54,376 bases of DNA from Lachnospiraceae bacterium (lineage in GTDB: Bacteria > Bacillota > Clostridia > Lachnospirales > Lachnospiraceae), in NCBI GenBank assembly GCA_030537145.1, contig JAUNON010000016.1, forward strand, positions 1 to 54,376. The letters are read 5' to 3'. Shown one piece after another: positions 7,993 through 15,780 of the stretch. The number at the start of each line of letters is the position of its first letter. The stretch's first letter is position 1. The position numbers were made by a program, and so were the translations under genes. Under the pieces are notes generated by a model. It had not been told where the DNA came from, made no database searches, and worked only from the letters and a program-made list of their open reading frames with translations.

Positions 7993-8868
7993 ATGGAATT
8001 AAAGACAATCGGGCTGACGAAAAAATTCGGCTCAAAAACTGCTGTAAACGATTTGAATCTCACATTGACAAACGGCGTTTATGGCTTATTGGGAGCAAAT
8101 GGCGCAGGAAAGACTACACTTATGCGGCTGCTATGCAGCATTCAAAGTCCCACGTCCGGAAAGATTGTTTTGAATGGTAAAAACATTGCGGGGCTTGGAG
8201 AGAAGTATAGAACTCTTTTGGGTTATTTGCCGCAGAGCTTTGGGTATTATCCCGATTTTACAGCGCTTGATTTTCTGCTGTATGTATCTGCCTTAAAGGG
8301 GTTAAATGAAAAAAACGCAAGGAAAACGTCGAAGGAGCTGCTGGAAGCGGTTGGTTTATCTGCGGAAAGCAGACATAAAATCAAGACCTTTTCCGGCGGC
8401 ATGAAGCAGCGTTTAGGAATTGCACAGGCAATGCTGGGCGATCCCCGCATTTTAATTTTCGATGAACCGACAGCGGGGCTTGACCCAAAAGAGCGGGTAC
8501 ACTTTCGCAATTTGATAAGTGCCTTTGCTAGAAACCGCATTGTGATTTTGTCAACACACATTGTTTCAGATGTGGAGTTTATCGCAGAAGAAATTATTAT
8601 GATGAAATCGGGGCAGATGATTCACTTTGGGAAACCGCAGGAAATCACATCTGAGATGGACGGGCAGGTATGGGAATGTATGGTTCCGTCTGCTTATGCT
8701 GAAAAGTATGCAGCTTCCTTTCATACAAGCAATCTTCGTAACACAGACCGGGGTGAAACGATATTAAGGATCATTTCTGATCGTCCGCCTATGGAAAATG
8801 CAGTACGGGTACAACCGAACCTGGAAGATTTCTATTTATTCTATTTCAAAGGAGATACGGAAGAATGA
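7993..8868 (+). CDS. ABC exporter ATP-binding protein
   Basis: ATPase of a two-gene ABC-2 type exporter, 291 aa. Walker A GANGAGKTT (about residues 35-43), Q-loop LPQSFG, signature FSGGMKQRLGIAQA and Walker B ILIFDEPTAGLDP are intact, followed by the H-loop STHI. The C-terminal ~80 residues form the accessory domain common in antibiotic or peptide exporters. ATG 7993 is 7 nt after AAAGGAG; a TTG six bases upstream is disfavoured. The gene ends in ATGA overlap with the permease gene. The promoter box shared with the two-component operon says this exporter is the regulon target. Confidence 0.93.
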   Translation: MELKTIGLTKKFGSKTAVNDLNLTLTNGVYGLLGANGAGKTTLMRLLCSIQSPTSGKIVLNGKNIAGLGEKYRTLLGYLPQSFGYYPDFTALDFLLYVSALKGLNEKNARKTSKELLEAVGLSAESRHKIKTFSGGMKQRLGIAQAMLGDPRILIFDEPTAGLDPKERVHFRNLISAFARNRIVILSTHIVSDVEFIAEEIIMMKSGQMIHFGKPQEITSEMDGQVWECMVPSAYAEKYAASFHTSNLRNTDRGETILRIISDRPPMENAVRVQPNLEDFYLFYFKGDTEE

Positions 8869-9941
8869 AAACACTACTTCAATATGAATTGCGGAAACTA
8901 TTTTCAAAGCGTCTCACACAGGTTACTTTGATTGGATTGTTGCTTTTATCGGTTCTTTTAGGTTTTTCATCTTATCATAATATGTATGCCTTTGATGGGA
9001 AAAGCCGCGAGGGTACAGGAAGGACGGCCGTTGAAATTGATAAATCTGTCGCAGAAAAATATGAGGGAATATTGACGGATAAAAAAGTACAGCAAATGAT
9101 GACCGAGTTCCAGACGACGCGGGATCTGCATGGTATGAATGCGGCCTATCTTTATCAAAATGCCTTGCAATCATCGTTATTTTGCAGGTTTTCAGATTTG
9201 AATGGCGGGTGGAATGGTCTGAGTGTTTCGGATGTATTCGGAAAGGAAGAAATTAGGATTGGATATACCTACGGTTGGCTCAAAACAAGTAAAAATATGG
9301 TAAGAATAATTGTTGTCTTATCATTCGTTATTGCCATTCTGGTTGCACCTGTTTTTTCCGGAGAATACGGAGGCGTTGATAATATCATTTTGACAAGCAA
9401 ATATGGGAAAACAAAATGCGTAACAGCAAAAATCATTGGAAGTATTTTAGCAGCGCTGATGGTAACTTCGGCTGTTTTGGCCATTAACCTGGCAGATGCT
9501 TTTATACGATACGGAAGCAGTGGATTGGACTGCAGCATTCTCTTTGCTCCGGCGGACTTTGCCACAGAGTACATTCCATTCAACATTACTTGCGGTACAT
9601 TGCTAAAATATCAAATACTTTTAGCTTTTACCAGCACGATCAGTATTACGGGTATCACCTTAGCCGCATCCGCCGTATGCAAAAATCAAATGGCAGCATT
9701 AGCCGCTTCTGCGGCAATTTACATTTTCCCGATCATGCTGCCTGTTTCTGAAACAAGCTCATTATTCAAAATCGTTGCACTTTTGCCGCCGTATCATGCA
9801 CAGTTTGTTTCCCTGATGTCGGTAGAACAAATAAGCGGTAATGTACTTTACGCCCTCATGGCTGTACCGGTTGCATTGATATTTATGGGGATTGGTGCAT
9901 TTATTTCCCGCAGGATTTTTGTAAAGCATCAAGTTTCATAA
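8865..9941 (+). CDS. ABC-2 type exporter permease
   Basis: Membrane partner of the ATPase, 358 aa. The first membrane segment is at about residues 18-37 (VTLIGLLLLSVLLGF). It is followed by a large soluble, probably extracytoplasmic domain of about 100 residues, then five further hydrophobic segments in the C-terminal two thirds. This one-plus-five plan is typical of ABC-2 permeases of the lantibiotic-immunity or bacitracin-export type. Start ATG 8865 overlaps the ATPase stop (ATGA). The substrate is unknown; a role in removing or sensing a cell-envelope toxin is inference from the linked two-component system. Confidence 0.85.
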   Translation: MKTLLQYELRKLFSKRLTQVTLIGLLLLSVLLGFSSYHNMYAFDGKSREGTGRTAVEIDKSVAEKYEGILTDKKVQQMMTEFQTTRDLHGMNAAYLYQNALQSSLFCRFSDLNGGWNGLSVSDVFGKEEIRIGYTYGWLKTSKNMVRIIVVLSFVIAILVAPVFSGEYGGVDNIILTSKYGKTKCVTAKIIGSILAALMVTSAVLAINLADAFIRYGSSGLDCSILFAPADFATEYIPFNITCGTLLKYQILLAFTSTISITGITLAASAVCKNQMAALAASAAIYIFPIMLPVSETSSLFKIVALLPPYHAQFVSLMSVEQISGNVLYALMAVPVALIFMGIGAFISRRIFVKHQVS

Positions 9942-10001
9942 TCATTCAATCCCAATTGCTGGAACATTTATCCCGCCGCCACCGGCGCTTGGGAAGAAGG
10001 G

Positions 10002-10169
10002 GGCCGTCGCAAAATCGAAAAGCAAAAGGATCTGTATCCAGGGTGTTTGTATCACTGAGACAAATGTCCGATACATGGCGGACGAAGTCCGACATGGACG
10101 GACAGATGTCAGGAAGTGCTCACAAACACCGGATACAGAGCTTTGAAAATGAGATTTCGCGACATCGCC
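10002..10169. repeat. Long imperfect palindrome, fullest copy of the dispersed hairpin repeat family
   Basis: The outer arms GTCGCAAAATC (10006-10016) and GATTTCGCGAC (10153-10163) are inverted with one mismatch. Inside, CTGTATCCAGGGTGTTTGT (10032-10050) is inverted against ACAAACACCGGATACAG (10123-10139), and the centre has CGGAC/GTCCG and GACA/TGTC dyads. It fills the gap between the convergent exporter permease and sugar kinase genes. Its arms and inner block recur at other intergenic sites in this window. It may be a MITE-like non-autonomous element, a bidirectional terminator, or both. Confidence 0.7.
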
Positions 10170-10183
10170 TTTGGAACGATGTA

Positions 10184-11080
10184 CTAGGAGAATAGCTCCC
10201 GGAATGCCTGGTCTGACAGCAGGGCGCCTGTTGTTTCCACGACTCTGGCGGAAACCCGGTTTGCGATAGCGATGGCTTCCGGCAGGGGCTTGCCAAGCTC
10301 CAGGGCGGCAAGGACGGCGCCGATATGGGAATCTCCGGCACCGATGGTGTCGGTCTGGACGGCGGGAACTCCGGGAATCGTGTATTCCCGGTTTCCGTCA
10401 TAGGAGTAGCAGCCGTCCTTGCCCAGAGTGATCAGAACCGTGTTTTGGGAGCGCTGATACAGTGCGCCGGCGGCCTGGGAGCGGGTGGGCTGCCCGGTAT
10501 AGGTAAGCGCCTCCTCTTCGTTCAGATGAAGGATGGGATGGAGCCGGAAGATGCGTTCCATCAGGGCGGGATCTATCCGGTTCAGCCGGGGGCCGGGTGC
10601 AAAGAAAACGGTAAATTCCGGGTGAAGCTCCAGGTAGTCCACGATATTTGCTCCAGTGGTTTCCTCAATTTCCAATCCGCAGATATACACGCTGCTGATT
10701 TCAGAAGCGTCCAGAGTATCGAACCAGGAACGCTCAAACAGATACTCTGCACCGTGATAGGAGGCAAAGGTGCGTTCTCCGTCTGCTTCCACAAAACAAT
10801 AGCAGCAGCCGTTATCCCGGTTAGGGGTGGGGATGGGAGAGGTGATGCCCCGCTCGGCCAGCCGGGCGCGGACGAAATCACCGTAGGCTCCGGTGCCCAC
10901 CGGGAAAAAGGGAATATAGGGAACGCCGAAATGGCGGATAATGTCGGAGGTATTGTAGGCACAGCCGCCCAGGGACATGTGCTGGGACAGGACGTGTACA
11001 TCCTCACTTTTTACGGGAAGATGCTCCAGATTAATAACCACATCTACAACGGCAGAGCCGATAACCAGTATTTTTTTCAT
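10184..11080 (-). CDS. PfkB-family carbohydrate kinase
   Basis: A ribokinase-like sugar kinase of 298 aa. It begins MKKILVIGSAVVDVVI, has the di-glycine hinge in MSLGGCAYNTS (substrate lid), and the PfkB signature 2 DTIGAGDSHIGAV near residues 245-258, which holds the catalytic aspartate and anion hole. Start ATG 11080 gives the canonical N-terminus; upstream in-frame codons would add 80 residues of non-family sequence. The ribosome binding site is weak. It stands alone on the minus strand and diverges from the NEW3/ABC operon. The sugar substrate (ribose, fructose or a nucleoside) cannot be assigned; phosphorylating ribose from the nucleoside hydrolase is possible but only a guess. Confidence 0.9.
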   Translation of the reverse strand: MKKILVIGSAVVDVVINLEHLPVKSEDVHVLSQHMSLGGCAYNTSDIIRHFGVPYIPFFPVGTGAYGDFVRARLAERGITSPIPTPNRDNGCCYCFVEADGERTFASYHGAEYLFERSWFDTLDASEISSVYICGLEIEETTGANIVDYLELHPEFTVFFAPGPRLNRIDPALMERIFRLHPILHLNEEEALTYTGQPTRSQAAGALYQRSQNTVLITLGKDGCYSYDGNREYTIPGVPAVQTDTIGAGDSHIGAVLAALELGKPLPEAIAIANRVSARVVETTGALLSDQAFRELFS

Positions 11081-11159
11081 TTCAGAACTTCTGCAGGGTG
11101 TCCGGGAATTTTTAAAGCAGACAGCCGCTTTTCCTTTCGTATTGATTTCAGATACCAAG

Positions 11160-11187
11160 ATTCTACCAGAAATAAGAGAAAAAGCAA
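11160..11187 (-). promoter_or_regulatory. Probable sigma-A promoter of the sugar kinase gene
   Basis: Read on the minus strand, TTGCTT (11187-11182) and TAGAAT (11165-11160) are separated by 16 bp, giving a leader of about 75 nt before the kinase start. The 11-bp repeat array lies just upstream of it at 11208-11273. Confidence 0.5.
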
Positions 11188-11207
11188 GTGAAATCAAATT
11201 GTAATAT

Positions 11208-11273
11208 TTTGCACATGCTTTGCACATACTTTTTCCATATTTTGAACAAACTTTTTCCACGGATTGAACACAA
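11208..11273. repeat. Six-unit 11-bp tandem repeat array in a divergent promoter region
   Basis: Six 11-mers run head to tail: TTTGCACATGC, TTTGCACATAC, TTTTTCCATAT, TTTGAACAAAC, TTTTTCCACGG and ATTGAACACAA. The last four also form two 22-bp repeats. The period matches one DNA turn, so a regulator could bind on one face. It lies between the divergent sugar kinase and NEW3/ABC operons. Confidence 0.6.
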
Positions 11274-11357
11274 AAAAGGCTTACCTTATTTCTATGCGGG
11301 AATACGGAAGCGGATCGCACAACCGTTCCTGGAATATAGAATAAAGGAGAAGTAGGT

Positions 11358-12554
11358 ATGATGGAAATGTTGCAGGTATCAAAAAAGAAAACAGGTGTTT
11401 TTCTTGCGGCGGCGCTGCTGCTGTGGATGGTCCTGATGCCGCATACGGTAAAGGCAGCAGGCGGGATGAGTATGAGTACGGATTATCCGGGAATTACCAT
11501 GAAGGCCGGAGACACCGCCACATTTAGCCTGTATTTTACAAACAGTGAGGAGACAGGGATGGATGTTACCCTGGAGGCCGAAGATCTGCCGGAAGGCTGG
11601 AGCGGCTATTTTAAAGGCAGCAATAGTGAGGTAAGCAGTGTCCATGTGGCTGCCAATCAGGCAAGAGAGGACAGCCCGGCCCTGAGCTATTCCCTTACGC
11701 TCCCGGGAGACGCGGAGGAAGGTACTTATCAGATCAACCTGAAGGCAGACGGCGGTCTGGGCAATACGGCCACCCTGCCGCTTACGGTGAGAGTAGCGGA
11801 ACGGGAATCCGGACAGGGAAACTTTACCGCAGAATATCCGGAGCAGCAGGGAGCATCGGGAACCAACTTCAGCTTCAGTACTACGCTGGTGAATAATGGA
11901 GTTGATTCAGCCAATTACAGTCTGTCTGCCAAGGCTCCGGAGGGCTGGCAGGTCACGTTTACTCCCTCCGGAGAGAGCACACAGGTAGCCAGCCTGCCGG
12001 TAGATTCCGGGTCCAGCCAGGGAATTACAGTTGCGGTAATACCGTCTGAAAAGGTGGAAAAAGGAGAGTATACGATAAACTGTACTGCCGTTTCTGCCAG
12101 CGAGACCCTGAATCTGGAATTGAAAGTAACCATCACCGGTACTTATGGCGTAATTTTGACCACCCCCACCGGGAATTTGAGCCTCAGTGCATATGCGAAG
12201 GAAGAAACACCGGTTACTTTAAGTATTCAGAATACCGGAAATGTAGACCTGGAGAATCTTCAGTTAAGCGCTTCCGCTTCTACAGACTGGAACGTCCGTT
12301 TCGATGAGTCTACCATCGATGTACTGGAAGCGGGGGCGACAAAGGAGATTACGGCTTATGTGCAGCCCAGTGAGGATGCCATCATCGGTGATTATGTTAC
12401 AGCCATTATCATTCAGAATGATCAGGCTTCTTCCGAAGCGGATTTCCGGGTCTCTGTAAAGAATCATACGACCTGGGGCGTCGTTGCGGTGGCAATCATT
12501 GTGGTGCTGTGTATTGGTCTTGGCGCAATTATTCGTAAATACGGGAGACGGTAA
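11358..12554 (+). CDS. Secreted, membrane-anchored NEW3-domain protein
   Basis: A 398-aa exported protein. It has a signal peptide at residues 1-34 (KKKTGVFLAAALLLWMVLM, then VKAAG). Three beta-rich repeats of about 100 residues follow, carrying the NEW3/alpha-galactosidase-associated pattern (LPEGWSGYF, APEGWQVTF, STDWNVRF). The C-terminal membrane anchor is at about 370-392 (WGVVAVAIIVVLCIGLGAI), followed by the basic tail RKYGRR. AAAGGAG sits 8 nt before ATG 11358. The gene is followed after 2 nt by an ABC ATPase and then a permease, so it is probably the extracytoplasmic component of that exporter. The function is not known from sequence alone; the domain family is well supported. Confidence 0.85.
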   Translation: MMEMLQVSKKKTGVFLAAALLLWMVLMPHTVKAAGGMSMSTDYPGITMKAGDTATFSLYFTNSEETGMDVTLEAEDLPEGWSGYFKGSNSEVSSVHVAANQAREDSPALSYSLTLPGDAEEGTYQINLKADGGLGNTATLPLTVRVAERESGQGNFTAEYPEQQGASGTNFSFSTTLVNNGVDSANYSLSAKAPEGWQVTFTPSGESTQVASLPVDSGSSQGITVAVIPSEKVEKGEYTINCTAVSASETLNLELKVTITGTYGVILTTPTGNLSLSAYAKEETPVTLSIQNTGNVDLENLQLSASASTDWNVRFDESTIDVLEAGATKEITAYVQPSEDAIIGDYVTAIIIQNDQASSEADFRVSVKNHTTWGVVAVAIIVVLCIGLGAIIRKYGRR

Positions 12555-12556
12555 AT

Positions 12557-13573
12557 ATGGCAGTGAATAAGACAATTATCTGCACGCAGGGGCTGACAAA
12601 GGCGTATGGCAGCAAGGTAGCGGTCAATCACCTGGATCTTTCCATCCGGGAGGGGGAGGTGTTCGGCCTGCTGGGCCCAAACGGCGCCGGCAAAACCACT
12701 ACGATCCTGATGCTGCTGGGCCTGACGGAGCCTACGCTGGGCAGCGCCCAGATCGGCGGGATCGACTGTACAAGAAATTCCATACAGGTAAAACGCATTA
12801 CCGGTTATCTTCCGGATAATGTAGGTTTTTATCCGGACATGAGCGGCCGGGAAAATCTGAAATTTACGGGCAGGCTGAACGGACTGGATGAAAAGACCAT
12901 CAATGAAAAAATAGAAGTGCTGCTGGAGCGGGTGGGAATGACCTATGCGGCAGACCAGAAAACAGGAACCTATTCCAAGGGTATGCGTCAGAGGCTGGGA
13001 ATTGCAGACGTATTGATGAAGGATCCGAAGGTTATTATTCTGGATGAGCCTACGCTGGGCCTGGATCCGGAGGGAATGAGGGAATTCCTGCATTTGATCA
13101 AACAGCTTGCGGCAGAGGACGGCAGAACGGTGCTGGTATCCTCCCACCAGCTTTATCAGATCCAGCAGATCTGTGACCGGGTAGGCATTTTTGTATCGGG
13201 AAGCCTGATCGCCAGCGGGCGGATCGAGGAGCTGGGCAGGCAGATGGCAAAGGAAGGCCATTATGTGCTTGAAGTGGCGGTTCATCCCTGTGATGACAAA
13301 TTTCTAAGCTTCCTTCATTCCATGGCGGGGGTTTTGGCCGTAGAAAAGGAGGGCGAAAAGTTTATCGTTCAGTCCGGCCGTGACCTGAGAAAGGAAATTA
13401 CGGCATTCCTGGGTCAAAATGATTATACGCTGCTCCATCTAAGACAGAAGGGCGGCGACCTGGATGAAATTTACCGATGTTATTTTGAAAAGGCAGAACA
13501 GGAGAGTGAGAAGGATGACGAGAACAGAAAAAGCAGACGCAGCTCCGGCAAAAAGAGAACCGGAAGAGCATAA
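12557..13573 (+). CDS. ABC exporter ATP-binding protein (NEW3 operon)
   Basis: ATPase of 338 aa. Walker A GPNGAGKTT, Q-loop LPDNVG, a variant signature YSKGMRQRLGIADV (SKGM in place of SGG, common in this ABC-2 branch) and Walker B VIILDEPTLGLDP are present, with H-loop SSHQ. The C-terminal ~110 residues form a regulatory domain ending in a very charged tail that is read over the start of the permease gene. It begins 2 nt after the NEW3 gene stop and overlaps the permease gene by 59 nt. Together the three genes look like one export or envelope-remodelling complex; the cargo is unknown. Confidence 0.92.
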   Translation: MAVNKTIICTQGLTKAYGSKVAVNHLDLSIREGEVFGLLGPNGAGKTTTILMLLGLTEPTLGSAQIGGIDCTRNSIQVKRITGYLPDNVGFYPDMSGRENLKFTGRLNGLDEKTINEKIEVLLERVGMTYAADQKTGTYSKGMRQRLGIADVLMKDPKVIILDEPTLGLDPEGMREFLHLIKQLAAEDGRTVLVSSHQLYQIQQICDRVGIFVSGSLIASGRIEELGRQMAKEGHYVLEVAVHPCDDKFLSFLHSMAGVLAVEKEGEKFIVQSGRDLRKEITAFLGQNDYTLLHLRQKGGDLDEIYRCYFEKAEQESEKDDENRKSRRSSGKKRTGRA

Positions 13574-14522
13574 GGTGCGGTATCACAGTATGGCGGCTCT
13601 TTACCGGAAAGAAATGTCGGACCACATTACCAGCAAGCGCTTTATCATCATCCTTATTCTGGTGATGGTGACAACGATTGCAAGCCTTTACGGAATGATC
13701 AGCGGGATTTCGGATGCGCTGGAAAGCAGCAGCGATTATATTTTCCTGAAAATGTATACCACCGGAGGAAATTCCATTCCCTCTTATGTATCGTTTATCG
13801 CATTGATCGGCCCCTTTATCGGTCTGATGCTGGGATTTGACGCAATTAACAGCGAACGGAACAACGGTACGCTGAACCGCCTGGTTTCTCAGCCGATCTA
13901 CCGGGATTCGGTCATTATCGGGAAGTTTCTTGCAGGAGCTTCACTGGTGGCCATTATGGTGATCTCTACCGGTGTCCTGATCGGGACTGCAGGATTTTTG
14001 AAAATTGGAATCCTGCCCTCCGGAGAGGAGCTGGTCCGGGTAGTGGTTTATCTGCTCTATACCATTGTGTATATCTGCTTCTGGCTTGCCATGTCCATGC
14101 TGTTTTCCGTGGTCTGCAGGCATTCCGCTACCTCTGCGCTGGCATCGATCGCACTGTGGATTTTCTGTGCGATCTTCATGAGCCTGCTGGCCAGCATCAT
14201 TGCCAATGCAGCATATCCGGTGGATAATCAGTACAATGCAATGTTTAATTCGCTAAAGAATTATAACTGTGAGCTGTACTTAAACCGCTGCTCGCCGTAT
14301 TATCTGTACTCGGAGGCGGTCAGCACCATTTTAAATCCCTCCGTGCGGGCAGTGAATGCCGTGACCATGTCCCAGATGGTGGGCGCCATCAGCAGTTATC
14401 TGTCCCTGGGACAGAGCCTGCTGCTGGTATGGCCGCATCTGACCGGTCTGCTGGCACTGACCTTGGCTGTGTTTACGGTTTCTTATGTAAAATTTATGAG
14501 ACAGGAGATTAGGGGAAACTAG
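13515..14522 (+). CDS. ABC-2 type exporter permease (NEW3 operon)
   Basis: Membrane permease of 335 aa. A charged cytoplasmic N-terminus (about 35 residues) precedes an elbow helix (LYRKEMSDHITSKRF) and six hydrophobic segments, with DAINSERNNGTLNRLVSQP, the coupling motif typical of ABC-2 permeases of the NosY/gliding type. I chose ATG 13515, which follows GAGAAGG; an upstream in-frame ATG at 13464 would add 17 basic residues and is less likely. The start lies 59 nt inside the ATPase gene. A hairpin with a T-rich tail follows the stop. Confidence 0.88.
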   Translation: MTRTEKADAAPAKREPEEHKVRYHSMAALYRKEMSDHITSKRFIIILILVMVTTIASLYGMISGISDALESSSDYIFLKMYTTGGNSIPSYVSFIALIGPFIGLMLGFDAINSERNNGTLNRLVSQPIYRDSVIIGKFLAGASLVAIMVISTGVLIGTAGFLKIGILPSGEELVRVVVYLLYTIVYICFWLAMSMLFSVVCRHSATSALASIALWIFCAIFMSLLASIIANAAYPVDNQYNAMFNSLKNYNCELYLNRCSPYYLYSEAVSTILNPSVRAVNAVTMSQMVGAISSYLSLGQSLLLVWPHLTGLLALTLAVFTVSYVKFMRQEIRGN

Positions 14523-14554
14523 GGCTTCTCCTGTAATTTGCCCAAACGCTGCAG

Positions 14555-14627
14555 AGCGGAGAGGGGCTGCCGGGATATAGATCCTTTTGCTTTTTGATTT
14601 TGCGGCGGTCCCTTTCCGCATTTTTAT
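14555..14627 (+). terminator. Terminator after the NEW3/ABC operon, a copy of the dispersed hairpin repeat
   Basis: GCGGAgaGGGGcTGCCG (from 14555) pairs with CGGCGGTCCC and CCGC (to 14619) and is followed by ATTTTTATTT. The right arm, read in reverse, nearly matches the left arm of the 10002 element over more than 30 bases (GCCGCAAAATCAAAAAGC, then AAAGGATCT). A second hairpin, GCCCTGAA(14643)/TTCAGGGC with inner GAAGGC/GCCTTC, follows at 14643-14687. The rest of the gap to 14798 shows nothing more. Confidence 0.7.
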
Positions 14628-14797
14628 TTCGTAGATCCTGCTGCCCTGAAAGAATGAAGGCCTGAAGCCTTCCTGTTTTTTCAGGGCCTTTGTCTGTAAC
14701 AGGATGGATAGAATGGTCTTGCACAGGTGGGCGGGCTGTAGTATGATGGATAAGAAATGGCAGATTCCGAATGGAACGTCAGAAGGGAGAATTGGCC

Positions 14798-14977
14798 ATG
14801 GCAGGGACAAGCTGCGAGTATTGCGCAAACTATGTGTATGATGAGGATGACGAAGCTTACGTTTGTGACGTGGATCTGGATGAGGATGAGATGGTGCGTT
14901 TTCTGACAGACAGCCACTATAACTGCCCCTATTACCGAAATGGGGATGAATATCTGGTGGTGCGAAAACAGATGTAG
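14798..14977 (+). CDS. DUF6472 cysteine-rich mini-protein
   Basis: A 59-aa acidic protein starting MAGTSCEYCANYVYDED. Four cysteines (CxxC at residues 6-9, then single cysteines at about 24 and 43, the last in HYNCPYYRN) suggest a small zinc-bound fold. The ending NGDEYLVVRKQM matches what I know of DUF6472, a family common in Lachnospiraceae with no known function. AGAAGGGAG precedes ATG 14798 with normal spacing. It is separated by 29 nt from the ArgB-like gene downstream and may be co-transcribed with it. Confidence 0.8.
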   Translation: MAGTSCEYCANYVYDEDDEAYVCDVDLDEDEMVRFLTDSHYNCPYYRNGDEYLVVRKQM

Positions 14978-15006
14978 CAGCGTTTTGAAAGGGAGTAAGA
15001 GAGAAC

Positions 15007-15735
15007 ATGGATGAACAAATGAAAAAACTCCGGGAGAAAGCAGGAATTTTGGCGGATGCGCTTCCGTATTTCAGAGATTTTAATCAAAAGATTATCGTGA
15101 TCGGATATCTTTGCAGTAATATTCTGAGCGGAGAAGAGGAGGAGGGCGTGATGCAGGATATTGCCCTGCTGAAAAGCGTGGGCATGAAGCCGGTGATCGT
15201 GCACGATTCCCGTATGGGGGCGGACAAATTCCGGGAAAATAAGAGAGTAGCAAAGCTGGTGGAGCTTGCCGGGGTAAAGGCAGTGGGAATCTGCGGAATA
15301 GATGAGCAGACTCTGCATATGACTCTGGATAACGGCTATATTCCTGTAGTTACGCCGAATGATATCGATACGGAGACGGTGAACCTGGATCCGGCAGATA
15401 CCGCCAGAGAGATTGCGGTGATGCTGCAGGCGGAAAAACTGATCTATGTCAGCAAATATGAGGGCGTGACCTGGGAGGAGAATCAGAACAAAATCCTGTC
15501 GATGACAGAAACGGAGCTGAAAACCTATATGCAGGCCCAAGGGCCGGAACCGGATTTTCAAAAGAAGCTGGATAATGTGATCCAGGCTCTGGACGGCGGA
15601 GTTCAGCGGGTCCACCTGGTCAGCGGACGGATGAAGCATGCCCTGCTTCTGGAGCTGTTTAGTGTGCTGGGGGTTGGAACCGTTGTAATGCGGGATGACA
15701 GAAAGCTGTATGCCCATGAGAAGGGACGTTACTAA
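15007..15735 (+). CDS. Acetylglutamate-kinase-like protein with degenerate active site
   Basis: A 242-aa protein whose framework follows ArgB: ALPYFRDFNQKIIVIGY, DIALLKSVGMKPVIVHD, NGYIPVVTP, LQAEKLIYVSKYEGV, and the ending VHLVSGRMKHALLLELFSVL then GVGT. The catalytic elements are lost. The N-terminal K-Y-G-G-N loop reads GYLCSN, the substrate loop HGGGP reads HDSRM, NINAD reads NLDPAD, and the GGMIPK loop is replaced by charged sequence. It is also shorter than the usual ~290-300 aa. It is therefore probably a pseudoenzyme or a diverged amino-acid-kinase fold protein, not arginine biosynthesis ArgB. It lies between DUF6472 and glmS on the same strand; its role is unknown. Confidence 0.75.
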   Translation: MDEQMKKLREKAGILADALPYFRDFNQKIIVIGYLCSNILSGEEEEGVMQDIALLKSVGMKPVIVHDSRMGADKFRENKRVAKLVELAGVKAVGICGIDEQTLHMTLDNGYIPVVTPNDIDTETVNLDPADTAREIAVMLQAEKLIYVSKYEGVTWEENQNKILSMTETELKTYMQAQGPEPDFQKKLDNVIQALDGGVQRVHLVSGRMKHALLLELFSVLGVGTVVMRDDRKLYAHEKGRY

Positions 15736-15780
15736 TTTCACAATTACCCGTAAATGAAATGAGAAGAAAAGGAGAAAAAT

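Noticed and set aside
9956..10195. 79-codon open frame on the plus strand
   Set aside because: It lies almost entirely inside the palindromic repeat element, lacks a ribosome binding site and is low-complexity basic sequence.
10325..11191. 288-codon frame antisense to the PfkB kinase
   Set aside because: It is opposite a clear family gene, has no ribosome binding site and no recognisable protein features.
11208..11273. Possible CRISPR-like array
   Set aside because: Units are 11 bp, contiguous and without spacers, so this is an operator-like tandem repeat, not CRISPR.
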